Shown: piece after piece, positions 1 to 10,006 of the stretch | How positions within the stretch are numbered: the stretch's first letter is position 1 | Layout of the letters: the number at the start of each line of letters is the position of its first letter | Assembly (NCBI GenBank): GCA_016716435.1 | Contig: JADJWI010000003.1 | Location: 186,001 to 250,000 of the forward strand | From: Acidobacteriota bacterium | Lineage (GTDB): Bacteria > Acidobacteriota > Blastocatellia > Pyrinomonadales > Pyrinomonadaceae | Direction of reading: 5' to 3' | DNA: 64,000 nucleotides | Made by a program: the position numbers and the translations under genes | The notes under the pieces: generated by a model | What the model saw: the letters and a program-made list of their open reading frames with translations, nothing else | The model's database searches: none | Told to the model about the DNA's origin: nothing

Positions 1-7
1 AGCATCA

Positions 8-760
8 TCAATTTAAGAAAAGATCGGCGATCAGCTTGACCGCCAGCAAAAGCACGGTCGCGATAAATATGCCTCGCAGCCACGCCTCGTTCATCTTCGT
101 CACAAAATACGCTCCGGCGTATGCCCCGGCGAACATCGTCACCGCAAGCACGGCCCCGAGCCTGTAATCCACTAGACCTTGCCACATAAAAACGAGCGTG
201 GCAATCCCGGATGAGAACACGTTCACGAGCTTCGTCGCGGCGATCGCGCCGCCGTACGTCATCCCGAAAAACGCGACAAACGCGGCGGTCAAAACAGTAA
301 CGTAGCCGCCGCTGTAAAGCCCGCCATAGATGGCGAGTAGGAACGTCGCCACAAGCCCGAAGGCCGTCAGCGACCATTCGCTGTTCGCCTTTTTGGCTCC
401 ATTCGTCCGCGGCCCAAGTAACGTAAAAAGCACGATAGCGATCATCGCTACTGAGACGACGAGTTTCAACCCGATGCCGGTCATCATCCCGACCAAGGCC
501 GCCCCGAGTGCGGAGCCGACCAACGTTACGGCGATCAAGGGCGAGAGCCGCTTTACCTCGAGCGTTCCCGTTCGCAGGAAGGGAATGGTCGCACCGACAG
601 CCATAAATGTCAGCCCGAACATATTGGTCGCGACCGCCACTTTCTCATCGATGCCGAACTGGAACATCACCGGCACCGTGATCAGCGAATTGCTGCCCGT
701 CACGACCCCGACGGCACTCGTTACAAAGAACAATGCGATAAGACCAATGAGCGTCTGCAT
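8..760 (-). CDS. TauE/SafE family membrane permease
   Basis: This is a 250-residue, very hydrophobic protein with about eight predicted membrane segments and the N-terminal glycine/serine-rich helix pattern of the sulfite exporter TauE/SafE (DUF81) family. Members of that family are proposed inner-membrane exporters or importers of small anions or sulfur compounds; the substrate here cannot be read from sequence. I chose the ATG at 760 (MQTLIGL) because the longer reading frame back to 838 would add a basic, non-hydrophobic leader and overlap the upstream gene. It is the last gene of a minus-strand run with the DUF4350 and DUF4129 genes, only 10 bp after the former, so it is probably co-transcribed, though a functional link is not evident. 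Confidence 0.85.
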   Translation of the reverse strand: MQTLIGLIALFFVTSAVGVVTGSNSLITVPVMFQFGIDEKVAVATNMFGLTFMAVGATIPFLRTGTLEVKRLSPLIAVTLVGSALGAALVGMMTGIGLKLVVSVAMIAIVLFTLLGPRTNGAKKANSEWSLTAFGLVATFLLAIYGGLYSGGYVTVLTAAFVAFFGMTYGGAIAATKLVNVFSSGIATLVFMWQGLVDYRLGAVLAVTMFAGAYAGAYFVTKMNEAWLRGIFIATVLLLAVKLIADLFLN

Positions 761-770
761 TCCCACGCGG

Positions 771-2288
771 CTATATCCTCCGCCTGCTGCTCCGCGAGAG
801 CCGCATCGCTTCTTCAAGCTCGCGAAGGCTTCCGGCAAGCTTTAGCAACTCGCGTTTATCGGTCGGCTCGCCGTGGACGATGTCCTCGCATTTCTGCATC
901 AGTGTTCCGACATCGCCGGCGTCGTGGCCGGTGCGTTCGGCGATCATCGCGGCAAGTTCTTTCCGCGAGGTCGTCGTATTATCAATACCAAAGTGGCGTG
1001 CGGCCCGCCGGCGGAAATCGCCGTAGATATTCTCCATCGCGAGGTCGAACGCCTTCGTCCGCTGCTGCAGCTCGGCCATCGCACCGACGTATTCCAGCTT
1101 TGAGAGCCGATCCGGATCAGGAGCCGGAACCGGCCGGGCAAACCGACGGCTTCGCGAGTACACGACGAATAGCCCGAGCACCGTTAGCTGCAGAAGTATG
1201 GCGATCACCGGCGTCCCGGCGAAATACTCGAAGACGCGATTGTTCCCAGAGCCGTAGCCGTGATGGTACTCGTTAAAGACGATGAGCCCGCCGCGTGCGG
1301 TCGCGAGATTGACGGCAAACTGGGCGTTGTCGGCGGCCGTAATGCCGCCATTTGCGACGACATACGGGTCGCCTACGTAAACGATCTCGCCCTCGCCGTA
1401 AGGAAAATCAACTACAAACGCCCGGCCCGACGCCGTCACGTGAACAAACGGCGCCGTGAACCACGTCTTTGCATCGTCCGGCGGCGTCTCGTCGGCCTGA
1501 TCGGGTGCTTCAGTCTGCGGTGTTTCGGCAGCAACGGGCGGCGGAGGCGGTGCCGAATTGGCGTCGCTTTCCGGTTCCGCGGTGTAAAAATCGAACGGCG
1601 TCGGATCAGGCGTCGGGCCCGAATAAGAATCCGAACCCGTGCCGGTGTCGGCCGGTGCCTCGTAAGTTTCGCCCTCGTAAGTTTCGGCGGTTTCTGCATC
1701 GATCGCGGCCACCGGTGCCCTCGTGACCTCGGCCGCCGAAGCGAAACGCGAGGGCTGAATGGCATTGACCCCGCGGGTCAAAAGGCTCGGCAGGTTAGGC
1801 CGGTATGCCGGAGTTGCCGCGGTCATCTGTGCCGGATTTGCCGGATCGACCGAAAGAATACCCGCGTCCGCGCCGGGCTTTGCCTCAAGCGTCCAGCCAA
1901 GCGAGGTAGTTAGTAGCTGCTTCGGTGGATCGCGGTCGATGATGACAAGCCGCCCGCCGCTCGAGACCCAGCTAAGTATCATCGAGGTGTCGTCCTCGCT
2001 CACTTCGCGGCGAAACGGGCCGATCATAACGAGCGTTGCGGGCTGTTGCCGCGTTTCGGTGAGGAGCTCGGCCGGCGGCCGCTGCCACCGCGTCACCTCG
2101 CGGCCGGTCTCGGCAAGCAAGGTGTAAAAAGCCTTCGTGCCGGTCGCTCCGGGGTGATAGGTCGAGCGGATCGGGGTCATTTCCTTATCCGGTTCGCGGA
2201 CCTTCTGGACGTACGAAACGGCGTTCAGCCCGACCATCAGAAGGCCGAGCACGAGAAGAGCAAGCACGATGAAAAGCCTTTGCTTCAT
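771..2288 (-). CDS. DUF4350 domain membrane protein
   Basis: A 505-residue protein. A membrane helix lies near residues 5-23, followed by a DUF4350-type domain (about 40-140) with the characteristic start 'STYHPGATGTKAFYTLLAE'. A low-complexity Pro/Glu/Thr-rich linker spans about 205-275, a second membrane helix lies near 360-380, and the cytoplasmic tail is helical and charged. DUF4350 proteins commonly sit in clusters with MoxR ATPases, DUF58 and DUF4129 proteins; their biochemical role is unknown. It starts 5 bp after the DUF4129 gene, consistent with one operon. No MoxR or DUF58 gene is visible next to it here. Confidence 0.8.
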   Translation of the reverse strand: MKQRLFIVLALLVLGLLMVGLNAVSYVQKVREPDKEMTPIRSTYHPGATGTKAFYTLLAETGREVTRWQRPPAELLTETRQQPATLVMIGPFRREVSEDDTSMILSWVSSGGRLVIIDRDPPKQLLTTSLGWTLEAKPGADAGILSVDPANPAQMTAATPAYRPNLPSLLTRGVNAIQPSRFASAAEVTRAPVAAIDAETAETYEGETYEAPADTGTGSDSYSGPTPDPTPFDFYTAEPESDANSAPPPPPVAAETPQTEAPDQADETPPDDAKTWFTAPFVHVTASGRAFVVDFPYGEGEIVYVGDPYVVANGGITAADNAQFAVNLATARGGLIVFNEYHHGYGSGNNRVFEYFAGTPVIAILLQLTVLGLFVVYSRSRRFARPVPAPDPDRLSKLEYVGAMAELQQRTKAFDLAMENIYGDFRRRAARHFGIDNTTTSRKELAAMIAERTGHDAGDVGTLMQKCEDIVHGEPTDKRELLKLAGSLRELEEAMRLSRSSRRRI

Positions 2289-2293
2289 TGCCC

Positions 2294-3334
2294 TCAGGTC
2301 TGCCGGATCGTCTCCCTTGCTTCGGTGCTGAATGCGGTCCAGGCACTGCCATCGGCACCGCCCGAACCATACCAGGCACGTTCAAAAATGCCGGTCAGCC
2401 CCTGCATCCGGCGGTGAATTTCGGCCTCGCGGCGAAGGTCGCGGAGGTAATCGCGATTCGTCTTGTGGCGAGCGAGCCCGATCAGCCGTCGGTCGCTCAG
2501 CTCGCAAAGAAGCGCGATGTAGCCCTTGCGGATCGCACCGCGATGGTCGCCTTTCGCGGCCAAAGCCTCGGCCTCGGCGAGCAGATCCTTCGCCGTCATG
2601 TCCTCGCCGATGGTCTCGCCGAGAATTACGCGTTCGCCGTCCTTTTCACGCTTTCGCCGACGGAGCGTTGGGAAGATCACCGGAGCAAGCCTATAGAGCC
2701 CGTAAGCGATCGCGGCGACCGCAGCACCGATAACGACAACCTGGAGCAGCATTGCCAGCACCGGCGAGCCCGTAACGCTCGGCCGGGGGCCGCCGCTCGG
2801 CAGCAGTCCCATTAGCCAGTCAATGAACTCGCGGATCAGCCTCTGCAGCCAACTCTCCTCGTCGCCCGAAGGCTTTTGAAATTCCTCGCGGTTAAGGATC
2901 TCGGCGAGCTTTCGCTTTTCCTCGTCCTTTGTACGCTCGGTCTCGGCGGCCTTTTCGATCTCTTTCAGCTTCCAGAGTGCGGCCGAAAGTGTCTCCTCGA
3001 TCTCCTCCGCGATCACCGCTCGCGAGCGGCGGTCGGCCGCTGACTCGTATTGCTTGAGCAGCTCATGAAGCCGGGCGTGTGAGAATTTCTCTTTACCGAA
3101 GCCGGTATCGACGTCAAGCTCTGGCGGCAAGAGCCGGCGCATCTCGGCTATGCACTCTTGTTCATGTTCTGAGTAACCATCTTCGCCGTCGCGGATCTCG
3201 CTGATGATGTCGATCGCGTGGCTGTGGGCCTCATCGACCGCTTCGCGATATTCGGCAAGGCTCATCCCGCTCGCCGCGGCGGCAAGTGACATCAGCAAAA
3301 TAGCGATGAATGGTAAGCGAAATCGCATCGTCAC
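2294..3334 (-). CDS. DUF4129 domain protein, exported/membrane-anchored
   Basis: A 346-residue protein with a Sec-type signal at residues 1-22, a long charged helical extracytoplasmic region (about 23-165), a membrane helix near 190-215, and a C-terminal cytoplasmic DUF4129 domain (about 250-340, with the 'GDHRGAIRKGYIALLCELSD' type pattern). DUF4129 is often associated with transglutaminase-like or MoxR/DUF58 clusters, but no enzymatic function is established. The start codon overlaps the stop of the upstream membrane-protein gene by 4 bp, indicating translational coupling. Confidence 0.8.
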   Translation of the reverse strand: MTMRFRLPFIAILLMSLAAAASGMSLAEYREAVDEAHSHAIDIISEIRDGEDGYSEHEQECIAEMRRLLPPELDVDTGFGKEKFSHARLHELLKQYESAADRRSRAVIAEEIEETLSAALWKLKEIEKAAETERTKDEEKRKLAEILNREEFQKPSGDEESWLQRLIREFIDWLMGLLPSGGPRPSVTGSPVLAMLLQVVVIGAAVAAIAYGLYRLAPVIFPTLRRRKREKDGERVILGETIGEDMTAKDLLAEAEALAAKGDHRGAIRKGYIALLCELSDRRLIGLARHKTNRDYLRDLRREAEIHRRMQGLTGIFERAWYGSGGADGSAWTAFSTEARETIRQT

Positions 3335-4440
3335 TTAAGCCCGAGCGTGGTAAAGCCCGGCGAGCTTTGCGTCGCGGCCGGTACGCCCTTCGGCTCGGCC
3401 CTAGCCCCGAGAGCCGGCTGCAGCGGATTAAGGTATTGATCGGGCACGTCAGGTATCTCGCCCAGCCGGCGGTTAGCCATTAGCTCGATATCATAACCCT
3501 CAAGCCGCACCCGCTGATCAACATAAAGTAAACACAGCCCGATCATCCAGACCGGCGTCAGCACAATAAGGCTCGCCTGCCAGATCAGCTGTGAGGCTAT
3601 CTCAAACCAGGCGGGCGTAACGGCCTCGGCGAAAGGGCCGAAGTCGATACCGGCGATCCACGCGTACCAGATAAGCGGAATATAGAGCACGGCCAAAGCG
3701 GAATAAGTGGCGACGGTCGTGAACCCGAGCAGAGCGGCGAAGCGGAGCGATGTGCCGTTGGCGAGATTGATGCTCCTTCCGATCGACGAAAAAACACCCT
3801 CATCCTCGACCAGCATCACCTGCGGCACATATGCAAACCGGCAGGCAACGAACGAGAATGCGATAAAGACCGTAACCATCGCTCCGATGGCGGCGATCAC
3901 GCTAACGACCGCAGTCGCCGAAGGCATGCTCGCAAGCACAATAGCCAGAAGCCCAAGCACCAATAGCCAGACGAAAGCGCCGACGAAAACAATAACGAAC
4001 CCGATGGCCGAAAGCACCGAGACAATTATCGCCGAGGCGACCGCGAGGCCGGAGAAGCGGCTCCATGCGTTTCGATAAGTATCGGCAAACGTGATCGGCT
4101 CGCCGTGGAGCAGGTGGCGGACAAAGTTGCGCGAGGCTCCGCCCATTACGACCAGAGTCGCGACGGTTTGTGTGAACCAGATCGCGAGTGCTCCGACAAA
4201 CGAGAACGCGGCAAATGCACCGGATTCAAATGGGTCGTACGCCTCGGTCGTGAAAAAGATCATTCGCGAGAGCAGCAGCCAACCGACCGAGAAAAGGGTT
4301 CCGGCAACCACCGGCGGAGCGGCGATCAAAAAGAGCGTTGTGAAATATTTGCGGTAAAAGCGGGTCGCACGGTCAATAAGGTCACCCGCACCGAGCGGTA
4401 CGATCGAGAGGTTCTGCGTGCTGCCGTGGCTTAGGGACAT
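3331..4440 (-). CDS. Multi-pass integral membrane protein
   Basis: A 369-residue protein with about six or seven membrane helices, including long Val/Ile/Ala-rich segments around residues 40-60, 70-105, 135-175 and 185-205. The architecture resembles the glycerophosphodiesterase-type membrane domain (GdpP/YidC-unrelated, six helices) often encoded beside DUF4129 genes, but no catalytic motif can be seen. It is first in a four-gene minus-strand run and overlaps the DUF4129 gene by 4 bp. I do not assign a function. Confidence 0.7.
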   Translation of the reverse strand: MSLSHGSTQNLSIVPLGAGDLIDRATRFYRKYFTTLFLIAAPPVVAGTLFSVGWLLLSRMIFFTTEAYDPFESGAFAAFSFVGALAIWFTQTVATLVVMGGASRNFVRHLLHGEPITFADTYRNAWSRFSGLAVASAIIVSVLSAIGFVIVFVGAFVWLLVLGLLAIVLASMPSATAVVSVIAAIGAMVTVFIAFSFVACRFAYVPQVMLVEDEGVFSSIGRSINLANGTSLRFAALLGFTTVATYSALAVLYIPLIWYAWIAGIDFGPFAEAVTPAWFEIASQLIWQASLIVLTPVWMIGLCLLYVDQRVRLEGYDIELMANRRLGEIPDVPDQYLNPLQPALGARAEPKGVPAATQSSPGFTTLGLK

Positions 4441-4510
4441 TCGGTGTGTTCAGATGATTATATCCGCAAAACAGCTATTTTGAACACCCCATTTTCTGGT
4501 TACTTCACCG

Positions 4511-4553
4511 CAACAAAAAGAAAAAGGACGGAAGCCCGAGGGCCTCCGTCCTT
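4511..4553 (-). terminator. Rho-independent terminator of the TonB receptor gene
   Basis: On the minus strand a GC-rich stem (AAGGACGGA paired with TCCGTCCTT, loop about 12 nt) at 4524-4553 is followed by a T-rich tract (TTTTTCTTTTTG). It lies about 30 bp after the receptor stop codon, as expected for an intrinsic terminator. Confidence 0.9.
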
Positions 4554-4581
4554 GCAAGATCGGCCTTTCAGCCTATTGAGT

Positions 4582-7500
4582 TTAGAACTCGATACGGAGA
4601 GCGAGCTGCGAAACGCGAGGTGCGGTAGTTGCACTGATGCGTCCGAAGTTCGTTCCATTGATATCAAGGAACTGTCCGGGGACGAAGTTAACGGTATTGA
4701 ACGCGTTGAACAAGTCGCCCTGAACCTGAACCGTAAACCTTTCACCGAAGCGGAAGCGCTTGATGAGCGAAAGGTCAAGGATGTAGGTGGTCGGTCCGGT
4801 CACGACCGCCCTCGACAAGCCGCTGGTCTGGCCAGGTGCGTTGTTGAAGAAGATCTGACCCGCGAAGGTCGCAGTGTCAAAACCGTTAGCGCCACGGCCC
4901 GTTCCGCCCGCAGCCGAATTGATCGTTCCGTCCGCGTTACGGCCAAGAACTGCCGGCGGAAGGAAGAAGATACCATTCGGGGTGCGATAGATACCTACCA
5001 GGCTCTGCAGCTCACTGGCTGTAAGGTTCGTGAGTGCGGTCTGGCGTCCCGAACGGCCGGCACGGTTAAGTGTACCGCGTGCATCCGTAAAGGTGATCGG
5101 GGCACCCGAACCAACCTTGAAGATCGCGCCGATCTGGAATCCACCTAGAAGTGTATTCGTCAGGCCGCCCTTGTTGAAGAAACGCTTGCCCTGACCCATC
5201 GGGAGTTCGTAGGTCGTCAAGACGTTGAACGTATGGGTCTGGTCAAAATCAGCACGCGAATACTCAAGATCCTGTTGCAGAATATCAAGGAACGGCTCAA
5301 AACGTGTTTGTCCGGTTCCCTGACCATCCGTCAGGTTCTTCGAGAAGGTGTAGTTCGCGTTCAGGCTAAGGCCATCGGTAAACCGCCGACGAACATCGAC
5401 CTGAAGCGAGTTGTAGTTGAACCTGCTGCCGTTTTCGAGAAGGTCAGCCACACCCGTATTCGGGTTTGGAAGGAAGTTGACCGTTCCTTCAAGGCCATTC
5501 GTCTTGTAGATGATCGCAAGGTCGGCAGGAATGCCGGCGACCAGCTGCCCGACTACGGTCGAGTTCGTTAGAAGACCACCTGCAACGAGGTTCGGGAAAA
5601 CCGTCAACACCTGGCTGCCGGTAACGGCCGGGTTATAGTTGCCGCCCGTGTTGCAGCCTGCAGTTGCCTGGCAAAGAAGCAGGTTGCCCCTTGCCCGGTT
5701 GAAGTCATCAAGGAAACCGTTTGCACGGATATCCACCTGGTTGTAGTCGACACCGCGAAGCAGGTTATTGCTGCGGGTTCCGACGTAGCGGATCTCGACT
5801 GCAGTGTCCCAACCGATCTCACGAGTCACGCCGAAGGAATATTCCTGAACTAGCGGGCTCTGGATGTTCGGATCGACACCAAAAACGGTACCGAAAAGTC
5901 CGGCGATCTGGTTGTTTTGTACGTACGTCCGGTTCGGGCCGGTGAAGGTCGGCGTCGGGATCGTCGGAAGATTGTCGATCCGCTCGTTCAACGCCGTAGT
6001 GTTAGTGTTCGGGTTGATAGCAGCAACACCCAATGCAAGTCCCTGGTTACCGGTCAATGCATTGTCGGGAGCACGAACGAGTTCGTCGTTGATGTAGCTG
6101 ATGCGGTATCCGCCACGGAAGACCGGCTTCGAACCGAAGATGGTCTTAAGTATTCTGTTCTCTACGTCCGGATTCCAAGCAAAGCTCAGGATCGGCGAGA
6201 AGTTGTTGAAGTCCGTGTTGTAGAACTGGCCCTCTTTGCCGATGTTGCCACCGACGAACTGGTAGGTACCATTCGGGTCAAGCAGGGACGATACCGGGTC
6301 GTCATTATTCGCAAAAACAGGCTCCAGAGCGAGTCCGTTCGAGCTGCGCAGCCCCGTGTAGATATCGTAGCGAATGCCCAGGTTGACCGTCAGATCACGA
6401 CGGACCTTCCACTGATCTGAGAAGTAGAAAGCATAGATCTCATACTCGAACTGGCGACGCTGTGTTGCACCATCGACAAAACCCGAATCCTGAGTCTCAA
6501 CGTTGAAGGTCTGCGCACCAGCAGAAATTATACCGCCATGCAGAGCAAGAAGAGCATTGGCGGCCCCACGCTGAGCAACCGGAACGCCGCCCGGGAAGAG
6601 GGCAAAGTTCGTGAACTGAGCGGTGGAGATCTGCGGCGTGTTGAGGTTCGTTCCGATAGTGAAGGTCGGAACAATACCTGCATCATTGAAAGCGTCGATA
6701 CGAACCGACTGGAACTGCCCGCCGAACCGGAAGTTGTGGTTCCGGAAGATGAACGTGGCGTTGTCCTGCAGGTTAACGGTATCGACGATGCGGCCCTGGT
6801 CCTGGAACGTTACTTCCGGGTTCGTTGCCAGCGGAATGTTCACAAAGTTTGCAGGATTCGCATCTGAGCGAAGGAAGACCGGCTCACTATTGAACCAGCC
6901 GCCGCGAAGTTCATTCGACCAGCGGCTCGACGGAACCCAGGTCCAACCGAGCGAAAGGAACGGATTGACCGAGGGCTGCGTAACGCGCGGGCTGTTGTTG
7001 AAAGCGTTGTCAATGTCAGCACGGAGGATGTCCTGGCGGACAAACCGGAAAACACCGTTGATCGTGTTCTGCGAGTTTACGTTGTAGTCAACGCGGGTCG
7101 CATAGTTGGTCTGCTCCGGGTTGAAGATCTGATTCACCGCAAATCCGGTGGTGTTTCGCTGGTCGCCGACCTGGGTCGAATTACCCGAAGGAAGATTTGC
7201 GAGAAAACGGCTCTGGACGACCGGGTTGGTCGCAATAATGCCCGTTCCGAGTGCCGGGTTCAGAATGCTTACCTGAACGATCTGGCCCTGCACAATCCCG
7301 TTGCCCGGGTCGTTAGCATTTGCCGTATAGGTGAAGATACCCTGGCTGGCTGCGTTGGTCAGAGTTGTGCTAAGTTGCACCGGAAACGCTGGCTGACGGT
7401 CGATCAGCTTTTCATACGAGAAAAAGAAGAACGCCTTGTTCTTGATGATCGGTCCGCCGACGTTGCCGCCAAACTGATTCAGATTGCGGAACTGACGCTC

Positions 7501-8292
7501 GATTCCCTGAGCATTATTAAAAAATCCGTTCGCCGCAAGGTAATCGTTACGGTTAAATTCAAACAAACGAACATTGAACTTGTTGCCGCCGCGGCGGGTG
7601 GTGAACTGGATCTGGGCTCCGCCAAAGCCGTCATCGGCATTCGACTGCGAAGCGACCTGAAATTCTTCAACTTCGTCAACGGTCGGACGAGCCGGCGAAA
7701 AGTCGGTTGCGTTCGAGCGGATGAAATTGTCCTGAACGTTCACGCCATCGATGGTCGTGTTCGTGCCCGAGGTGCGGACACCGTTGATGACGGTATTCTG
7801 GCTCGGGTTCGATGCAGCTCCCGGCTGAAGCGGGACAAAGTTAAGCGGGTTTCGGCCGAGCGATGGCAGATCGTCGAGCTGCTTACGGTTGACCGAATTT
7901 CCGATCTTACCGTCAGCGGTGTTTACGATCTCGGTGCCCGCCGTAACGGTCACCGTTTCTTCAACCGCACCAATCTCAAGCGTTACTTCCTGAGTAACGG
8001 CACGGCTGACCTCGACGACCACATTCTCAATGGTCGCGGTCTTGAATCCAGGGGCTGTAACGGTGACGGTATAGGTTCCGACGACAACGTTCGGGAACGT
8101 ATAAGCACCCGCACCTGACGTCGTAACGGTAGTCTCACGCCCGGTGGCGGTGTCGCGAAGCACGACAGTCGCTCCTGGGACGAGGCCGTCCGGGCCCGAG
8201 ACCGTACCACGAATTGTACTCGAGGTCAGCTGGGCTGAAGCGAGTCCGGCCCCGAGGGTAAGGATCGCAACAAACAACAGAAATCTTCTCAT
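4582..8292 (-). CDS. TonB-dependent receptor, Oar-like, with carboxypeptidase-regulatory domain
   Basis: A 1236-residue outer-membrane protein. It has a signal peptide (residues 1-20, ending ASA-Q), then a carboxypeptidase-regulatory-like beta-sandwich (about 25-120; 'IRGTVSGPDGLVPGATVVL'). A TonB plug follows (about 130-230; 'NTTIDGVNVQDNFIRS'), then a long beta-barrel ending in the canonical aromatic C-terminus 'LRIEF'. Such Oar-like receptors are greatly expanded in Acidobacteriota and are thought to import large substrates or bind matrix polymers; the ligand cannot be deduced. The gene stands alone: no SusD-like partner follows, and a strong terminator lies just downstream. Confidence 0.93.
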   Translation of the reverse strand: MRRFLLFVAILTLGAGLASAQLTSSTIRGTVSGPDGLVPGATVVLRDTATGRETTVTTSGAGAYTFPNVVVGTYTVTVTAPGFKTATIENVVVEVSRAVTQEVTLEIGAVEETVTVTAGTEIVNTADGKIGNSVNRKQLDDLPSLGRNPLNFVPLQPGAASNPSQNTVINGVRTSGTNTTIDGVNVQDNFIRSNATDFSPARPTVDEVEEFQVASQSNADDGFGGAQIQFTTRRGGNKFNVRLFEFNRNDYLAANGFFNNAQGIERQFRNLNQFGGNVGGPIIKNKAFFFFSYEKLIDRQPAFPVQLSTTLTNAASQGIFTYTANANDPGNGIVQGQIVQVSILNPALGTGIIATNPVVQSRFLANLPSGNSTQVGDQRNTTGFAVNQIFNPEQTNYATRVDYNVNSQNTINGVFRFVRQDILRADIDNAFNNSPRVTQPSVNPFLSLGWTWVPSSRWSNELRGGWFNSEPVFLRSDANPANFVNIPLATNPEVTFQDQGRIVDTVNLQDNATFIFRNHNFRFGGQFQSVRIDAFNDAGIVPTFTIGTNLNTPQISTAQFTNFALFPGGVPVAQRGAANALLALHGGIISAGAQTFNVETQDSGFVDGATQRRQFEYEIYAFYFSDQWKVRRDLTVNLGIRYDIYTGLRSSNGLALEPVFANNDDPVSSLLDPNGTYQFVGGNIGKEGQFYNTDFNNFSPILSFAWNPDVENRILKTIFGSKPVFRGGYRISYINDELVRAPDNALTGNQGLALGVAAINPNTNTTALNERIDNLPTIPTPTFTGPNRTYVQNNQIAGLFGTVFGVDPNIQSPLVQEYSFGVTREIGWDTAVEIRYVGTRSNNLLRGVDYNQVDIRANGFLDDFNRARGNLLLCQATAGCNTGGNYNPAVTGSQVLTVFPNLVAGGLLTNSTVVGQLVAGIPADLAIIYKTNGLEGTVNFLPNPNTGVADLLENGSRFNYNSLQVDVRRRFTDGLSLNANYTFSKNLTDGQGTGQTRFEPFLDILQQDLEYSRADFDQTHTFNVLTTYELPMGQGKRFFNKGGLTNTLLGGFQIGAIFKVGSGAPITFTDARGTLNRAGRSGRQTALTNLTASELQSLVGIYRTPNGIFFLPPAVLGRNADGTINSAAGGTGRGANGFDTATFAGQIFFNNAPGQTSGLSRAVVTGPTTYILDLSLIKRFRFGERFTVQVQGDLFNAFNTVNFVPGQFLDINGTNFGRISATTAPRVSQLALRIEF

Positions 8293-8596
8293 GAGTCCTC
8301 CTAAAGGGTTTTTATCTGACTTGGGAGCGGCATTTTACGGCGTTTTGTCCACAAAAAGTCGGCTCCATAAAAGTAACTTGGCCTTTCAATGAGTCAATTC
8401 GCGTGCCAAATGGCCGTAAGTCGGATAAACGCTTGAAATTTGGTTACTTATGCCGCCCGTTGACGCCAGCAATGGCCGGGTTGCTTTCTTAGGTTCGGAT
8501 TTTTCTTCAAAAATCTGAACAAGTTGTAAAATCTTGAATTCCCGCGTTAGGTGCGAGCGCTTTTTCATTTATTTCGGATCGCGGGGCGCGCGCGCA
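8293..8596. other. Intergenic region upstream of the TonB receptor
   Basis: About 300 bp between the receptor start and the end of the NtrC-type regulator gene. The receptor ribosome-binding site (GGAGGA-like, just upstream of 8292) is visible. The rest is AT-richer than the flanks, and I see no convincing promoter, operator or gene in it; a short frame at 8386-8568 lacks any recognisable feature. Confidence 0.5.
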
Positions 8597-10006
8597 TTAG
8601 AGCCGCGGCTTGATCTGGTATGTCTTTAGCTTCGAATTGAGCGTAGTGGCGTTGAGCCCCAATAGCCGGGCGGCCCGGGACTGATGCCCGCCGGTCTGTT
8701 CAAGGGCCCGGCGAATAAGATCGATCTCGAACCGTTTCACCTCATCATAGAAGTTCACGCCGCGGGAGATGTCGATATCGCCGGACGCTCCCTCGGCTTC
8801 GTCCATCCGCTCTTGAACAAGCTCTGGCGAACGAACCTCGGGGCGGAGGCATTCAACCGTTATCTCGTCGGTCGTGGCGATGACGACCGCCCGCTCGATC
8901 ACGTTCTCTAGCTCGCGGACGTTACCGGGAAAGTTGTAGTTCTCGAGCAGCGAAAGCACCTCGGATGAGATCTGTTCGGTGATCTCCCGGCCATTCTCGG
9001 CGTTGTATTTGCGGATGAAATGCTTCGTCAGAGGAAGAATGTCCTCGGGACGCTGGCGGAGCGGCGGAAGCTCGATCGGTACGACCGAAAGCCGATAGTA
9101 AAGATCCTCGCGGAACGTGCCGTTCCTGACCGCCTCTTTCAGGTCCACGTTGGTCGCGGCGATTATCCGGACATCAACCTTTGTCGTTCCGGTCTCGCCG
9201 ATCGGCGTAAACTCCCGTTCCTGGATCACACGCAGCAGCCGAACCTGCAACTCCGGCCGCAGGTCGCCGATCTCGTCCAAAAAGATCGAACCCGTATCAG
9301 CAACCTCAAAAAGCCCTTTCTTTGCCGCGATCGCTCCGGTAAAGGCTCCCTTCGTATGCCCAAAAAGCTCCGATTCGAGAAGCTCAGACGGAATGTTCGA
9401 GCAATTGACCACGACGAACGGCTTGTCCGCACGCGGGCTCGCTTCGTGGATCGCCTTTGCGACAAGCTCCTTGCCGGTCCCGCTCTCGCCGGTGATCAAG
9501 ACGGTCGAGCGGGCCGGCGCAACGCGTTCGACCAAGCGGAAGATGTCTTCCATCTTCTCCGAACGCCCGACGATGGCATCGCGGCTTACGGACCGCGTCA
9601 TCGCCTGCCGAAGCGTTTGCCGCTCTTCCTCTTTCTTGCGTTTCCTTATACCTTTCGCGACGAGGTTGAGGATCTGCTCATTCTGAAAAGGCTTGCGGAT
9701 GACGCCCTCGGCGCCTTTTTCCCACGCCGAGATCGCCGTATCGAACGTCGCAAAGGCCGTTACCATCAGCACGACGGCCTCAGGGTCGAGCTTGATCAGC
9801 TCCTCGAGCGCGGTCAGGCCGCCCATGCCCGGCATCGAAACGTCCATCAGCACAAGATCGAACGTCTGCGTCGGATAGAGCTCGAGCGCTTCCTCGCCCG
9901 TTCGGGCAAGTTCCACCTTGTAACCCGCGCCCGAGAGAATGGTCTCGAGCACGTCGCGCATTATTTCTTCATCGTCACAGACTAGTATCGTGCCTTTGCG
10001 TGCCAT
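8597..10006 (-). CDS. Sigma-54-dependent response regulator, NtrC family
   Basis: A 469-residue protein with three classic parts. The receiver domain (1-120) has the acidic pair Asp11-Asp12, phospho-acceptor Asp55 in 'LVLMDVSMPG' and Lys105. The AAA+ sigma-54 interaction domain (about 143-370) has Walker A 'GESGTGKE' at 173-180, the sigma-54 loop GAFTGA at 220-225 and Walker B ending 'FLDEIGDL'. A Fis-type helix-turn-helix occupies about 430-465. It should activate RpoN promoters upon phosphorylation. No histidine kinase gene is adjacent, so the cognate sensor is unknown. Confidence 0.95.
   Translation of the reverse strand: MARKGTILVCDDEEIMRDVLETILSGAGYKVELARTGEEALELYPTQTFDLVLMDVSMPGMGGLTALEELIKLDPEAVVLMVTAFATFDTAISAWEKGAEGVIRKPFQNEQILNLVAKGIRKRKKEEERQTLRQAMTRSVSRDAIVGRSEKMEDIFRLVERVAPARSTVLITGESGTGKELVAKAIHEASPRADKPFVVVNCSNIPSELLESELFGHTKGAFTGAIAAKKGLFEVADTGSIFLDEIGDLRPELQVRLLRVIQEREFTPIGETGTTKVDVRIIAATNVDLKEAVRNGTFREDLYYRLSVVPIELPPLRQRPEDILPLTKHFIRKYNAENGREITEQISSEVLSLLENYNFPGNVRELENVIERAVVIATTDEITVECLRPEVRSPELVQERMDEAEGASGDIDISRGVNFYDEVKRFEIDLIRRALEQTGGHQSRAARLLGLNATTLNSKLKTYQIKPRL

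Noticed and set aside
8..838. TauE/SafE start at 838
   Set aside because: Would add a basic non-hydrophobic leader and overlap the upstream DUF4350 gene; ATG at 760 fits better.
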